Below, piece after piece: positions 34,591 to 43,905 of a stretch of DNA of 64,000 bases. Source of the stretch: Alteribacillus bidgolensis. Its GTDB lineage: Bacteria > Bacillota > Bacilli > Bacillales > Marinococcaceae. Location of the stretch: assembly GCF_002886255.1 (NCBI RefSeq), contig NZ_KZ614149.1:1736001-1800000 (forward strand), in the 5' to 3' direction. The notes under the pieces were generated by a model. It saw only the letters and a program-made list of their open reading frames with translations, had not been told where the DNA came from and made no database searches. The first letter of the stretch is position 1. Every line of letters begins with the position of its first letter. The position numbers and the translations under genes were made by a program.

Positions 34591-34755
34591 TTGCTTTATA
34601 CATTCAGCCCAGAAGTAAGGCTGCTGCTTGTAAACGAATCCGATGAAACAGTAGAAGTAACGTATCTTTCTTATGATTTTGTATTACCCAAGATTGGCCC
34701 GAGACCGCCTTATTTTGCGCACCCATCTTCTGAACCTTATTACCCTGTTATTTAG
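34591..34755 (+). CDS. Small protein downstream of the SDR gene
   Basis: A 54-residue protein, MLYTFSPEVRLLLVNESDET and ending in a Pro-rich tail (PKIGPRPPYFAHPSSEPYYP). It starts at TTG 34591 with AGAGGTGA upstream, 18 bp after the SDR stop, so the two are one operon. No family recognised; a cytoplasmic accessory protein is possible. Its last bases overlap the end of the convergent GNAT remnant. Confidence 0.6.
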   Translation: MLYTFSPEVRLLLVNESDETVEVTYLSYDFVLPKIGPRPPYFAHPSSEPYYPVI

Positions 34756-35194
34756 AACCTAAGAAAAAAATAATCATAATAATAGTTAGTATTTCTTTTA
34801 AATCCTATTTTTTCGTAAAGTCTTTGAGCTGTCATATTTTCCTTTCCTGTTTCGAGCGAAATCGTTTTTGCATCTGTCTTCTCAGCATACTCCACCGCTT
34901 TTTTTAACAATTTTTCCATATTCCTTTTTTCGCACCTTTTCTTTTACAAATAAATCGTTTAATACCTACGTCCGCTTCATACTTACAGACGAAAAAGATG
35001 GATAGAGCTGCACAAAGCCAACGGGGTCGTTTTTATCAAGAGCTATGAAAACGACTGATTCTTTATTTATTAATCTCTGTTTCAAATACTCCCTTGCCCT
35101 TCTCTGTCCGACGGCTGTTGAAAAAAATGCGGTATAAATCAAATAGTTCGGTTAGAGAATCAAGTTCCTTCCATGTTACTTTTTGAATTGTCAT
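34752..35194 (-). pseudogene. GNAT acetyltransferase with several lesions
   Basis: Assembled from three frames: MTIQKVTWKELDSLTELFDLYR at the start, then AREYLKQRLINKESVVFIALDK and GFVQLYPSFSSVSMKRT before a TAG where Trp is expected, then LNDLFVKEKVRKK, and finally LLKKAVEYAEKTDAKTISLE and NMTAQRLYEKIGF. At least two frameshifts and one nonsense codon, so this is real decay, not a single read error. The intact family member would be about 148 residues. Confidence 0.85.
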
Positions 35195-35632
35195 TAGCTA
35201 CCACTCTTTTCTCCACAATTTTGCTTCCATCTTATCGACAGCTTTTTTATCAACAATAGAATATGAAAAAACAGTAACGATGCAAAGATACCAAGAATCA
35301 ATAGAAAACAAGTTTCTCTCGTCCAACCGCTGTTTAAAAAAGAAACATACCAAAAATAATTTACAATGAGCCCGCTGCTTCCATATATAAGAAGTGATAC
35401 AGCATAACTGTTTATTTTCTTCTTATTCATGACTAGTTTATCAGCTAAATGTGAAACAGGGATGCCTCCAATAAAAAACACAGGCACAGAGTATACAAAA
35501 TATAAAATCATCAAGTTTGTAAGAGAAAAGGTGAGAACATTACTCTGCTGAGAAGTAAAGATATACATGCCAGCGTTACTGACAGATAAAAGCACTTATA
35601 AATGCCGTTAATACTTTTTCGATCACTTTCAT
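35194..35632 (-). pseudogene. Small membrane protein, frameshift near the N-terminus
   Basis: The ATG at 35632 has GGAGG six bases upstream and reads MKVIEKVLTAFISA before leaving frame; the rest (LLSVSNAGMYIFTSQQ onward to 35194) is open. Joined length about 146 residues with four hydrophobic helices. One base is off around 35590, in a short A run (coding T). No family recognised. It overlaps the GNAT remnant by the sequence TAATGA-type coupling. Confidence 0.7.
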
Positions 35633-35671
35633 GTAATGCCTCCAAATAACCGCATCTTTAGTCTCTTTTTT

Positions 35672-36167
35672 TTACGAATCAGCAACTGTTATCGTATGCG
35701 TCTTTTCGTGTGTCGTTATTTCTATCCTCCATTGATTACGATCCGGTTGATAGTCTATGTCGGTTATAGCCAGAATTCCTTGTATATTTTTTTCATCAAG
35801 CGCTTGCTTTACCGCTTCTTGTTCTGTGAGGTGTGCACCTTCTGGCTTTTCACTTGGAAGAACTTCCATATGATCCGCCTTCGATTGACCGGGATATGAC
35901 TCAGCCACTACTTCATACCACACTTCTACTTTATGCCCTATGTCTGCGTTATCTGCCGCATTGGAAAACCAAATCGCGCTGAAAAATTCCTCTTGCCCGC
36001 CGGTTTCACTGTAATCCTTCGGTTCTGACGCCACCACAAGAACCTCACTTCCTCTTTTGTCGACCACATACCCCGTCATTCCCGGTGCGGAACCTGTTTT
36101 TTCATTGCAAGCAGTCATTACCATTCCTGTGAGAAAAAAAAATAAAAAATAGTAGATTTCTCTTCAT
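35672..36167 (-). pseudogene. DUF3221-type lipoprotein, frameshift at an A9 tract
   Basis: The start ATG 36167 follows GGGGAGG and reads MKRNLLFFIFF, then the nine-A tract at 36134-36142 (T9 on the coding strand) throws the frame; with eight it continues LTGMVMTACNEKTG with the lipidated Cys and the body to 35672. The body GMTGYVVDKRGSEVLVVASEP and IWFSNAAD is typical of DUF3221 proteins of Bacillus (about 155 residues). Function unknown, cell-surface. Confidence 0.8.
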
Positions 36168-36210
36168 ACCGTTTCCTCCCCATTAAACCATCTCTAAAGA
36201 AAAACGTTTC

Positions 36211-36687
36211 TTATCCATATAAAACTATTTTTTCACTCACCTGTTTTTCTTTTGATGGATCATACCATTCCACTACAGCGTATATTTCGTTGACATCCTC
36301 TAGCGTGATAGGTTGGCCTTTATTATTAAAATACGTTCCGCCTTCCACTCTTCCAGTAGTCATGTCTGCCATATTTACATGGCCAGAAACAGACTTCCCT
36401 TGAATTTTTCTATCTTCATTATTTATGACAGCATAAACATCAAACGAAAAAAATTCTGATTGAAACTCATCAGTATCTTTCATATGTAGTTCTCCATCAC
36501 CAGCAATCAAACGCTCTGGCATGATTTTGAGCTGATAATTGTGTATTTCCCATGTCGAGCTGTCTCCCATTAACGTTAAATAATAATTGTCTTTTCCGGT
36601 TGTTTCTTTTAATGGAAATATTACAACAGCAGCTAAAAGAATGAATGCCAGACAGATAAAGACAGGTGAATATTTTTTGCCAAACAT
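36211..36687 (-). CDS. Membrane-anchored extracytoplasmic protein, unknown function
   Basis: A 158-residue protein with one N-terminal hydrophobic anchor (PVFICLAFILLAAVVIFPL, residues 8-26) and an external beta-rich domain (WEIHNYQLKIMPERLIAGDG, SGHVNMADMTTGRVEGG). Start chosen at ATG 36687 with AAAGGAG upstream. Similar small anchored proteins are frequent in bacilli; no family recognised. It lies directly upstream of the DUF3221 gene on the same strand. Confidence 0.7.
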   Translation of the reverse strand: MFGKKYSPVFICLAFILLAAVVIFPLKETTGKDNYYLTLMGDSSTWEIHNYQLKIMPERLIAGDGELHMKDTDEFQSEFFSFDVYAVINNEDRKIQGKSVSGHVNMADMTTGRVEGGTYFNNKGQPITLEDVNEIYAVVEWYDPSKEKQVSEKIVLYG

Positions 36688-37112
36688 ATAAATCTCCTTT
36701 TTGTTTTGTTTATATATCATTCAAGTGTAAGTTATCATTGCAATCATTTTCTAAAGAAATAGTACTGGAAATTTGTGCTAACATGAACAAATATGATTCT
36801 ACTAGATAGCTAAAATATTCAGCCCGCTGCTGTGATAGTGATGAGGTCAGCATACTTTAAAGCTGTTAGAAAATAAGGGGAAGCCAAACGAATCAGCCGG
36901 CGTGTACAAGCGCTGTAAAGGCCTCACATTTAGGCAGGAACTTAGAGTAGGCTATTCCTAAAAATTAAATGTATAAACAACTCTGCGTATAAACGGCATA
37001 GGTTGAAAAAATCATTCATAGATAGGTTTTCCGGTTCCGGGTCAGGCGAAGGGCAAGAGCGATTTCAGGTCCGACCTATCCCCAGCTTCCTTCCATCACT
37101 GCCACTCCCTAT
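36688..37112. other. Intergenic stretch with an unexplained G/C-richer inverted repeat
   Basis: About 425 bp with no frame that has a start and site. GATAGGT (37020-37026) and ACCTATC (37074-37080) close a ~60-bp block that is more G/C-rich than its surroundings. The stretch 36815-36960 also differs in composition from the coding DNA nearby. I tried known riboswitch, SRP RNA, 6S, tmRNA and RNase P patterns by eye and none fits. Confidence 0.4.
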
Positions 37113-38084
37113 TTATTCACCTGCTTCAGGTGGAAGATTTCGAATAAACGTTTCCAAAAATAATCGGAAAAATTCGTTATAATCCATCTGTAATGCGATC
37201 TTATGTTTTATTTCTTCTTCCCCATCCAACATTGCTTGATCTGCCTCATATCTTGGACGAAAATCAGCGATGCTTGCTCCCCGTCCCGGCCCAGAACTGG
37301 TTTCGATATATATTTCTCGTTCCACAAAAGAAAACATCTCCGGATTAGTTATATACATAAACGGCAGTAAGTCATGAAACAAGGCTCCATTCAATCCTGG
37401 AATGAGCTCTTGATAGGCATCGTAGTAAAAATTGTACATTAATTGCAGCGGCTGCTTAAGTTTTTCTAGAGGCGAATACATAATAATATAATCTATCATT
37501 TCCGGGGTAACGTAGGCGCTGTTGGTTACATTTAAAGGAAAAACATGGGTTTTTATATTCTCAAAGACAAATTTAGCTGCAACAGGATCTCCATAAAAAT
37601 TAGCCTCAGCAGCCGGTGTAATATTGCCTGGTGTTAAAAAAGCGCCTCCCATTATAAAATAATTCTTTGCCTGCTCCATCTTCTGTTTTCCGAGCATATA
37701 GCCAATCATTAACCCTGTATTCCGGCCAATTTCCACTACCGATACATCTTCATATTTATTAAAAACATCATAGACATCTGTAAAATTAGTTAACTGGTAT
37801 CCTAATCCTTCGGGTTCAAAATCACCTAACCCTTCTACGCCATGTATTTCTGGATAAAACTCCACATACACATCCGAAACTGGCTGGTTAGCTCCTCCAT
37901 ATATCGGTATATCCACTTCTAACAAATTCAATATCGTTGCAATGTTTCTCGTCGCAATTTCTACTTCAACATTGCCATAACCTGCTACAATACCGACTAC
38001 ATTAATATCTGGATGGAGCACACTATAGATAATCGCAAAAGCATCGTCTACACCGGGGTCTGCAAATAAAAGAACATTTTTCAA
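37113..38084 (-). CDS. Inosine/uridine-preferring nucleoside hydrolase family protein
   Basis: A 323-residue enzyme. The calcium-binding N-terminal motif reads LLFADPGVDDAFAI (residues 5-18); FIMGGAFLTPGNITPAAEANFYGDP (about 143-167) is the second diagnostic block and NVTNSAYVTP the third. These enzymes split nucleosides to base and ribose. The usual DTDPGxDD lacks its first Asp here (ADPGVDD), which occurs in some family members. TTG start with GGGCGGA upstream. No purine or pyrimidine salvage genes nearby. Confidence 0.88.
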   Translation of the reverse strand: MKNVLLFADPGVDDAFAIIYSVLHPDINVVGIVAGYGNVEVEIATRNIATILNLLEVDIPIYGGANQPVSDVYVEFYPEIHGVEGLGDFEPEGLGYQLTNFTDVYDVFNKYEDVSVVEIGRNTGLMIGYMLGKQKMEQAKNYFIMGGAFLTPGNITPAAEANFYGDPVAAKFVFENIKTHVFPLNVTNSAYVTPEMIDYIIMYSPLEKLKQPLQLMYNFYYDAYQELIPGLNGALFHDLLPFMYITNPEMFSFVEREIYIETSSGPGRGASIADFRPRYEADQAMLDGEEEIKHKIALQMDYNEFFRLFLETFIRNLPPEAGE

Positions 38085-38165
38085 AGCATTCCGCCCTTTT
38101 TCCTTTATTTGTAATGTCTATTATGATGTAACTATGCCAAGAGAGACTCCTTTATGCGAGAAAGT

Positions 38166-38638
38166 TTAATAGTGTTGTTCTAAAAATTGTTTTATCTCCG
38201 CGTTTATTTGCGTTAGTATCTGTTCTGAAGGAAAATGACCCATTTCAAAGGATCGACAGGTAACGAGATTAGGAATAATTTTTTTGCGGTATTCACCACG
38301 TGTTTTTCAGGAAAGAAAACGTCTTGTATACCAGCTATAACCATAGTCGGTGCATTATAATGCAGAAGCTCTTTTGCTTGTGTTAATTTAGGCATATCTT
38401 GTTCTAATGAAACACTTTTGAACACTTCACCGATAATCTTTTTATCTAGTGAACTCATGCTGTTCAGCGACATGGTATCGGCCAAGGCAATTAAATATTT
38501 TTCTGATGAGGTAAGACAGAATAACATTAACGGAATCAATATTTCTTTTATCATTTTCCATTTAGAACCGAGCGAAAGACCTGCTGGAGACAGCAAAATG
38601 GAGCATTCTATTTTGTGTGGAAGATAAGCAGCCAGCAA
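38166..38638 (-). pseudogene. Alpha/beta hydrolase, 5'-truncated and frameshifted
   Basis: Only the second half of the fold remains: MLAAYLPHKIECSILLSPAG, cap helices, then LLHYNAPTMVIAGIQDVFFPEKHV with the acidic residue. The nucleophile-elbow half is missing; the frame begins inside the terminator of the upstream gene. A seven-T tract at 38279-38285 shifts the frame; the other frame continues IIPNLVTCRSFEMGHFPSEQ with the catalytic His and ends at 38166. Confidence 0.85.
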
Positions 38639-38674
38639 AAAATGCTCCCTTTTAAACAGAAGGTGAGCATTTTC
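38636..38674 (-). terminator. Terminator of the Nfu-type gene
   Basis: On the minus strand AATGCTC (38671-38665) pairs with GAGCATT (38647-38641), followed by a T run. It lies 20-60 bp past the stop of the 38695-38949 gene. Confidence 0.8.
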
Positions 38675-38694
38675 TAAAGAGTGTTTTATTTTCT

Positions 38695-38949
38695 TTATTC
38701 CTTATCGTCGAATGCTTGTTGGATTTTAGGCATTAAATCATCCCACTCTGCATCCATTGTTTTATTAACTGTTACAAAATCGTTGTAGCCAAAGATGTTG
38801 TCCACGCCTTCAATTTGCAGCAGCGCTTTTGCAATAGGATGATCGGTTTCATCGCCTTTTTTAAGAGAGGTGCTGCCATCAAAAATCACTTGGTCTGCTG
38901 TAAATTTCACCGCATTTGGGTTCGGTGTCGATTGAGCTTGTACTTCCAT
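38695..38949 (-). CDS. Nfu/NifU N-terminal-domain protein
   Basis: An 84-residue protein consisting only of the Nfu N-terminal domain (PF08712): QSTPNPNAVKFTADQVIF (residues 6-23), the HPIAKALLQIEGVDNIFGYNDFVTVNK block (about 42-68) and EWDDLMPKIQQAF. In larger Nfu proteins this domain accompanies an Fe-S scaffold; the stand-alone Bacillus form lacks the CxxC scaffold and its role is unclear. Own terminator downstream. Confidence 0.88.
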   Translation of the reverse strand: MEVQAQSTPNPNAVKFTADQVIFDGSTSLKKGDETDHPIAKALLQIEGVDNIFGYNDFVTVNKTMDAEWDDLMPKIQQAFDDKE

Positions 38950-39036
38950 AGGTTTCGTTAGTCCCCTTTCGATTTATCACACTTTAAAATGAGTCTATTT
39001 ATAAAATATAACACTTTAAGCCAAATTTTAAAAATC

Positions 39037-39531
39037 TTATTTGTTATGACGTCCGCCAGTACTCTGTATTTCGTCTTTGCCGTTTATGACATCATCGGAC
39101 ATATGATAAGCATAAGAATAATTGGGTTCCTCTTCAAACGTAACATAAAACAGATAATGGCTGTCAAAAGTAGATTCACTCTTTTGGATATCCCAACCCC
39201 TGTCAGGGTAGGTTACTTCTAAATGAGCATCTAATATTTCCATCCTTTTTGGCACTTCATGATTTATAGTAACATAAGGACGGACAACCCACATACCAAT
39301 TCCTGCGGCTGTAATGATAAAAATCATAACAGAAAATGTATATAAGAGCACCTTTTGCTTTTTAGAAATAAAAAGGATAACAGCAAACAAAATGGTGATG
39401 AAGTAAGCCGTGATTTTAGTAAATTGGACTTCTAAATAATGGGTTTCTGGAGCAATATTGTGACGATAAAACCACCCGAGCAATACCATAATCATCAAAA
39501 AGGCAATAAAGAACACGATCCTGATTTTCAA
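39037..39531 (-). CDS. Membrane protein of unknown function
   Basis: A 164-residue protein: three hydrophobic helices (about residues 4-21, 40-56 and 62-85), then an external domain of about 75 residues with MEILDAHLEVTYPDRGWDIQ. It starts 23 bp downstream of the MFS stop on the same strand. No family recognised; the domain after the helices resembles small DUF-type sensors but that is a guess. Confidence 0.65.
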   Translation of the reverse strand: MKIRIVFFIAFLMIMVLLGWFYRHNIAPETHYLEVQFTKITAYFITILFAVILFISKKQKVLLYTFSVMIFIITAAGIGMWVVRPYVTINHEVPKRMEILDAHLEVTYPDRGWDIQKSESTFDSHYLFYVTFEEEPNYSYAYHMSDDVINGKDEIQSTGGRHNK

Positions 39532-39554
39532 ACGCCTCCCACCTTTTTCACAGA

Positions 39555-40745
39555 TTAATTTACATTAATATCTTTTGTCGTTAACTGGCGCCTTAACAGC
39601 CATATACAAAAAGGTGTGATAAACGTAAGCAGTCCGATCGTGGTAAAAGCAATTCCCCAATTATAAATGTCCAGCAAAAGACCAAACAATACCGGAGAAA
39701 AGATCGTAGCACTAAACCCCATGACCGATTGAATTCCAAGTGCAGTGCCGATAATATCAGGATCAGCAATTTCGGTTAATGCGGTGTTATATATCGGAGA
39801 ATCAGCAATAATCGTAAATCCATAAATAAAGACAACCGGAAGCAGTATCCAGATTGGAATTTCAATGAACCAGCCAACAGTTAAGGAACAAACAATACTG
39901 ACAAAAATAAATAATTGGATAACGTTAAGCCGTCCGAACCAGTCAGACATCTTACCGCCAAGAAACGTAGCAAATCCGCCTGCCATAATAACGAGTGATC
40001 CTGTAAGATTCCCATAACTCACGGCATTTTCTACATCATTATTTGCAAAATAATAGACGAGAAACGGCCCGATCCAGGCCCACATTGCGTAAAGCTCCCA
40101 GCAATGCCCAGTGTAACTGACGTTAACGAGTAGATTTTTCTTCGTCAGCACTCGTTTCAACAATGCCATATTTAAACGCTTGCCTTCTATATGTAAGTTA
40201 TTTGGAATATTAGAAAAGAAAAGCATTGCCGATGCCGCCAGAGCAGAACAAGACGTAATCAAAATAACCCCCTGCCAGCCAGTTAAGTTAATAAGCATTC
40301 CCGAGACAAGGAGTGAAAAACCGGAGCCGATCACCAACGAACCTACATAAACACCCATCGCTGCTCCTCTTTTTTCTGGAGGAGCCATTTGCGCAACGAT
40401 TTTCATACCCGGCACATAAATCCCTGCTATCCCAATTCCGGACAATAAGCGCAGCAGAAGAGCAGAAATAAAACCGTCAGCCAAAAAAACAAATAAAATG
40501 CCTGACATTCCAGCTAACAACGCACCGTACATAAACGAATACTTTGGATTGTATTTATCACTTAAAAAACTATAGAAAAATACCGCCGCCACATAGCCTA
40601 TATGAAAAAAAGAAACAATGATTCCGGACTGAGTTGGGGATAACCCCCACTCTCCTTCTACAATGGGCATTACCGCAGAAAAATTAAACCATACTTGCAT
40701 CGCTAGAAATTGTGCAATAGCTAACCTCCATAACAACGAATTCAA
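39555..40745 (-). CDS. Major facilitator superfamily transporter
   Basis: A 396-residue protein with twelve hydrophobic helices. The loop 2-3 motif is FYSFLSDKYNPKYSFMYG (a relaxed GxxxDRxGRR), with a second copy GGKMSDWFGRLNVIQ between helices 8 and 9. The N-terminal half FSAVMPIVEGEWGLSPTQSG is like nitrate/cyanate or uncharacterised MFS-1 carriers. Start chosen at TTG 40745 because AAAGGTGG lies eight bases before it; ATG 40766 has no site. Substrate unknown. Confidence 0.88.
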   Translation of the reverse strand: MNSLLWRLAIAQFLAMQVWFNFSAVMPIVEGEWGLSPTQSGIIVSFFHIGYVAAVFFYSFLSDKYNPKYSFMYGALLAGMSGILFVFLADGFISALLLRLLSGIGIAGIYVPGMKIVAQMAPPEKRGAAMGVYVGSLVIGSGFSLLVSGMLINLTGWQGVILITSCSALAASAMLFFSNIPNNLHIEGKRLNMALLKRVLTKKNLLVNVSYTGHCWELYAMWAWIGPFLVYYFANNDVENAVSYGNLTGSLVIMAGGFATFLGGKMSDWFGRLNVIQLFIFVSIVCSLTVGWFIEIPIWILLPVVFIYGFTIIADSPIYNTALTEIADPDIIGTALGIQSVMGFSATIFSPVLFGLLLDIYNWGIAFTTIGLLTFITPFCIWLLRRQLTTKDINVN

Positions 40746-40947
40746 CGTACTGGCCACCTTTACCATAAAATGTCTTATTTCATTATAACTGATCGCCTAA
40801 ATATTTCGAATTTTTTGCTTCATCTATCAGATTTTATACCTTTCTGGTGATATTTGTAGATAATTTCATGGCTGTTTTTTGCAGGAAAATGCCCTGTTTG
40901 CCACAAATGTATTAAGTAGATAATTATAAACTTAAGAAAGGTGGTCG

Positions 40948-41160
40948 TTGTTGGTGAACCGTGATCTCACATTGAAACAAATCGCAGAAGGCATCCCTAA
41001 GTCGGTATTAAATGCGTCAGACAAGGACCTGGAAGGGTTTCAAGAAATCCTTGACCAAACGATAAAAGTAAGAGAAGCACACAAAGATCTACAGCGGATG
41101 GTACAAACTTATTCGAATCCTAAAAAACCATCTCCTTCCGCTATGCAGCAATCTTCTTAA
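40948..41160 (+). CDS. Small hydrophilic protein of unknown function
   Basis: A 70-residue charged protein (LTLKQIAEGIPKSVLNASDKDLEGFQEILDQ, positions about 8-38), mostly helical, with a Pro/Ser-rich tail. GAAAGGTGG precedes three consecutive possible starts (TTG 40948, TTG 40951, GTG 40954). No family recognised. Confidence 0.65.
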   Translation: MLVNRDLTLKQIAEGIPKSVLNASDKDLEGFQEILDQTIKVREAHKDLQRMVQTYSNPKKPSPSAMQQSS

Positions 41161-41251
41161 GCATTCTGATCAAACAATTCCCACGGCCCTCTTTTCTATT
41201 TATATAAACAAAAGTCAGCAGCATTTGCCTACTCTAAAAAGAAACAACAGT

Positions 41252-41297
41252 AAAAAGGGTCAGACCCATACAGGACCTGACCCATTGGATTTTTTTA
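41252..41297. terminator. Bidirectional terminator between the 40948 gene and yfhD
   Basis: GGGTCAG (41257-41263) pairs with CTGACCC (41277-41283), with A run on the left and T run near 41290. Confidence 0.75.
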
Positions 41298-41495
41298 TAT
41301 TTCATCTAAGGGACGATTGTGTGCTCGCTTATCTGCCTCTCTGGCACGTTCTTGTGCTTCTAAGTCATCCGTATCAGCAAGCTCTTCGGAATATTCCACA
41401 TCTAATCCGTCATTAGCGACAATATCTTTTTTCGGCGTCTGCGACAGTCTTGCTTTATTTTTATGTTTATTATTTCTTGTTTGTCCTCTTGTCAT
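41295..41495 (-). CDS. yfhD: YfhD family small protein
   Basis: A 66-residue hydrophilic protein: MTRGQTRNNKHKNKARLSQT then DGLDVEYSEELADTDDLEAQ and RAREADKRAHNR. This order and the VEYSxELADxDDLEAQxRA block are those of Bacillus YfhD, which is conserved in spore formers without a known function. Start at ATG 41495 with AAAGGGAGTG upstream. Confidence 0.85.
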   Translation of the reverse strand: MTRGQTRNNKHKNKARLSQTPKKDIVANDGLDVEYSEELADTDDLEAQERAREADKRAHNRPLDEI

Positions 41496-41584
41496 CCTAA
41501 ACACTCCCTTTCTTTTTTATTAATGTTCCTCCATGTCATATTATTATTCGTCTCTTATCAAGCGCTTATTTCCGTTTCAACTCT

Positions 41585-42389
41585 TTATTTCCATATTTTA
41601 TTCAGGATAACCGTTTTCCAATACATTATTATTAACGCTTCTACGATAACCGGAAAAGGAATACCTTCTCGCTGGGCTGCTAAGCTAATCGCCAATTGTG
41701 TTGGGATGACGTTTTGGTGAAACGTGACAGCCGCTATATATAGAAGGACTTAATAATGATATAAAAAAGCTAAAATAGCGCAACATTCGAATAAGAGTCG
41801 TAAAATGGTACGGCTGTGTATAATCCTCTGATGCTTGTAAAAATTGAGCAATCGTTACGGGAACGACCAAATTAAATGGTGTGCCATCAACAAAAATGCC
41901 CACACGACCCTCTAATATATTTCCGGCTCTGTCTCCGCCATTGGTACTTCCCTGAACAGCATGTGAAATTCCATCCACAAAAATGACACTATCACCAGAT
42001 AACAAAGCCTCATACACATTATCCATGGATGATATCGTCTTTGCTTTACTGATGGATCGTGCTCGTTCTTTTATGTACTCATACAGCTCTTCTTCATTTA
42101 TTTCCTCTAATAATTCTGCTTGTAAGCATTTATCTATAAATTCATCAACCATACGTTCATCAACTAATCCATCAAGATATACAACAGTCGCACGAACACT
42201 GTGATGTTCCAACATTTTAAAAGAACGTATCATTACATCACTGCTGTTTCCAAAGTCCTCTTTTATCACTGTTATATTATGGGTAAGATCAGATGAAAGG
42301 CGGGTCGGTCTTTTATTCTTTTGTTTTCTATCTCTCTTACTAATGTTTTGGGGTAATCTTCTTCGATTAAATCTTCTTTTATGGACCAA
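41585..42389 (-). pseudogene. Spore germinant receptor A subunit (GerA family), remnant
   Basis: Pieces of a ~500-residue GerA-type protein. The TTG start at 42389 follows GGGGGGAA; the N-terminal domain (NSSDVMIRSFKMLE, VYLDGLVDERMVDEF) runs to about residue 160, then about 110 residues including the usual VRGPREGF block are missing; the frame resumes at AGNILEGRVGIFVDGTPFNLVVP and continues to LLRYFSFFISLLSPSIY-like membrane part before a frameshift. The other frame carries TFHQNVIPTQLAISLAAQRE, ending truncated near 41600. The B and C subunits are absent. Confidence 0.85.
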
Positions 42390-42576
42390 CAGTGATTCCC
42401 CCCCAACGATTGCTCGAGTTATTACGCTCCATTTTGTATAATAAAGTTAAGAACCCTCTGTCCTTTATTTTTAGTAATGAAAATTTACAATTCTTTCTTT
42501 CCAAGGTAGTTTTTCCGAAAAACATTAAATTATGTTAATTGATGTGTGAAAATATAATCGGTGGGATATTGGGGGT

Positions 42577-42615
42577 ATGACCCTTGTTAAATCATTATTT
42601 AAGGGTCATTGTCTT
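42577..42615 (+). terminator. Terminator-like hairpin before the ACR3-like gene
   Basis: ATGACCCTT (42577-42585) and AAGGGTCAT (42601-42609) form a perfect 9-bp stem, followed by TGTCTTTTTC. Located 35-70 bp before the start at 42650, so an attenuator is possible as well as an upstream terminator. Confidence 0.6.
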
Positions 42616-42649
42616 TTTCAAGAGATGAACATTTAGGTGGAATACAGCA

Positions 42650-43588
42650 ATGAACATAGTAGAAAAATTATATTCTATCATTATTTTGACAGCTGTTTTT
42701 ATAGGACTGGTTATAGGACAATTTGAAATAATTAAGTCACATGCCAATTGGTTGATTTTTCCATTATTACTAGTGATGCTCTATTTTACTTTTATATCAA
42801 TACCTTTAAAAAGCATAAAAAAATCGTCTCAAAATAGAAAATTTACATTTACATCACTTGTGATAAACTTTGTCTGGACGCCTGTATTCGCCTGGGGACT
42901 AGCTTCTCTTTTTTTATCGGATCATCCCGCACTGGCGATCGGGTTTATTATGCTGATGGTGACTCCATGTACGGATTGGTACTTAATTTTCACCGGAATA
43001 GCAAAAGGAAATACCCCCTTGTCTGCTTCGATTTTGCCGATAAACTTACTATTGCAGCTTTTGCTATTGCCGTTTTATTTATTTGTATTCAGCGGTACCG
43101 CTGGCTTTGTAGACTTCTCTATCCTGGCTGAAAGCATATTGCTTGTCTTATTACTGCCTTTACTGCTTGCTGTTATAACAAATACTTTTTTCCCCGGTCC
43201 TTTAAAAGAAAAAATACAATCCATGGCAGTTAACACTCCGATTGTTTTTTTAAGTTTAGCCATTGCTGCTATGTTTGCATCAAATGGCCACCTGCTGCTT
43301 GAACACCTGGATCTATTATGGAAATTGACGCTTCCCGTTTTAGTATTTTTTGCGGTTAATTTTTTGGCTGGTTTAAAAGTGGGCAGTGTAATGAAATTTG
43401 CGTATCAAGACAAAGTAAGCCTCAGTTTAACGACATTAGCAAGAAACTCACCAATTGCACTTGCTGTTGCTTTGACTGCCTTTCCAGGGGAGCCGTTTAT
43501 CGCCTTAACCTTAATCATCGGACCGCTGCTTGAGCTGCCGCTGTTAGCCGGGATCAGCCAATTATTATTACTTACACGCAAATATTAA
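42650..43588 (+). CDS. Bile acid:sodium symporter-superfamily permease, ACR3 (arsenite)-like
   Basis: A 312-residue protein with ten hydrophobic helices. The block FIMLMVTPCTDWYLIFTGIAKGN (about residues 99-121) with Cys107 corresponds to the conserved Cys motif of ACR3 arsenite carriers; LTTLARNSPIALAVALTAFPG (about 264-284) is the second conserved helix. ACR3 proteins extrude arsenite by proton or sodium exchange. The motif (TPCTDW rather than APCTAM) is divergent and no arsR or arsC is adjacent, so arsenite is probable but not certain. Confidence 0.78.
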   Translation: MNIVEKLYSIIILTAVFIGLVIGQFEIIKSHANWLIFPLLLVMLYFTFISIPLKSIKKSSQNRKFTFTSLVINFVWTPVFAWGLASLFLSDHPALAIGFIMLMVTPCTDWYLIFTGIAKGNTPLSASILPINLLLQLLLLPFYLFVFSGTAGFVDFSILAESILLVLLLPLLLAVITNTFFPGPLKEKIQSMAVNTPIVFLSLAIAAMFASNGHLLLEHLDLLWKLTLPVLVFFAVNFLAGLKVGSVMKFAYQDKVSLSLTTLARNSPIALAVALTAFPGEPFIALTLIIGPLLELPLLAGISQLLLLTRKY

Positions 43589-43905
43589 TCGGTCTTGGTT
43601 TCTTTTAGCATAATATTTTTCATTTTCTCTGTACCATATGTTCCAGGATTCAAGACATTTTCTGATATATAATAAGTCGTCCGAAATGAAGTGCCTTCGT
43701 TTAAATGGATACGTATAAAGGTACGGCTGCTGTTCTTTCGTTTTTTCTCAATGTCTTCAGCGCCTGTGTAGTCTAACGAAAGGAAATCTTCTATGAAAGC
43801 GTTTGTATTCATTGATGTAAAATCGGGTATGTGACTCCCGTCTTCTATGTTAGAAGTGTACCTGTTTAATTGGCTGTAGTTACATATTGTGTTATAGAAT
43901 AACAT
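43585..43905 (-). CDS. Possible protein of unknown function or fragment
   Basis: A 106-residue frame with no convincing ribosome site. It is hydrophilic and the second half (SSRTFIRIHLNEGTSFRTTYY) looks like a beta-rich part of a secreted protein. It overlaps the end of the ACR3-like gene by four bases. It may be the 3' remnant of a larger gene. Confidence 0.3.
   Translation of the reverse strand: MLFYNTICNYSQLNRYTSNIEDGSHIPDFTSMNTNAFIEDFLSLDYTGAEDIEKKRKNSSRTFIRIHLNEGTSFRTTYYISENVLNPGTYGTEKMKNIMLKETKTD

Noticed and set aside
36780..37100. Cobalamin, lysine or TPP riboswitch, SRP RNA, RNase P RNA or tmRNA
   Set aside because: None of the conserved boxes of these RNAs could be lined up; the adjacent genes also give no reason for such control.
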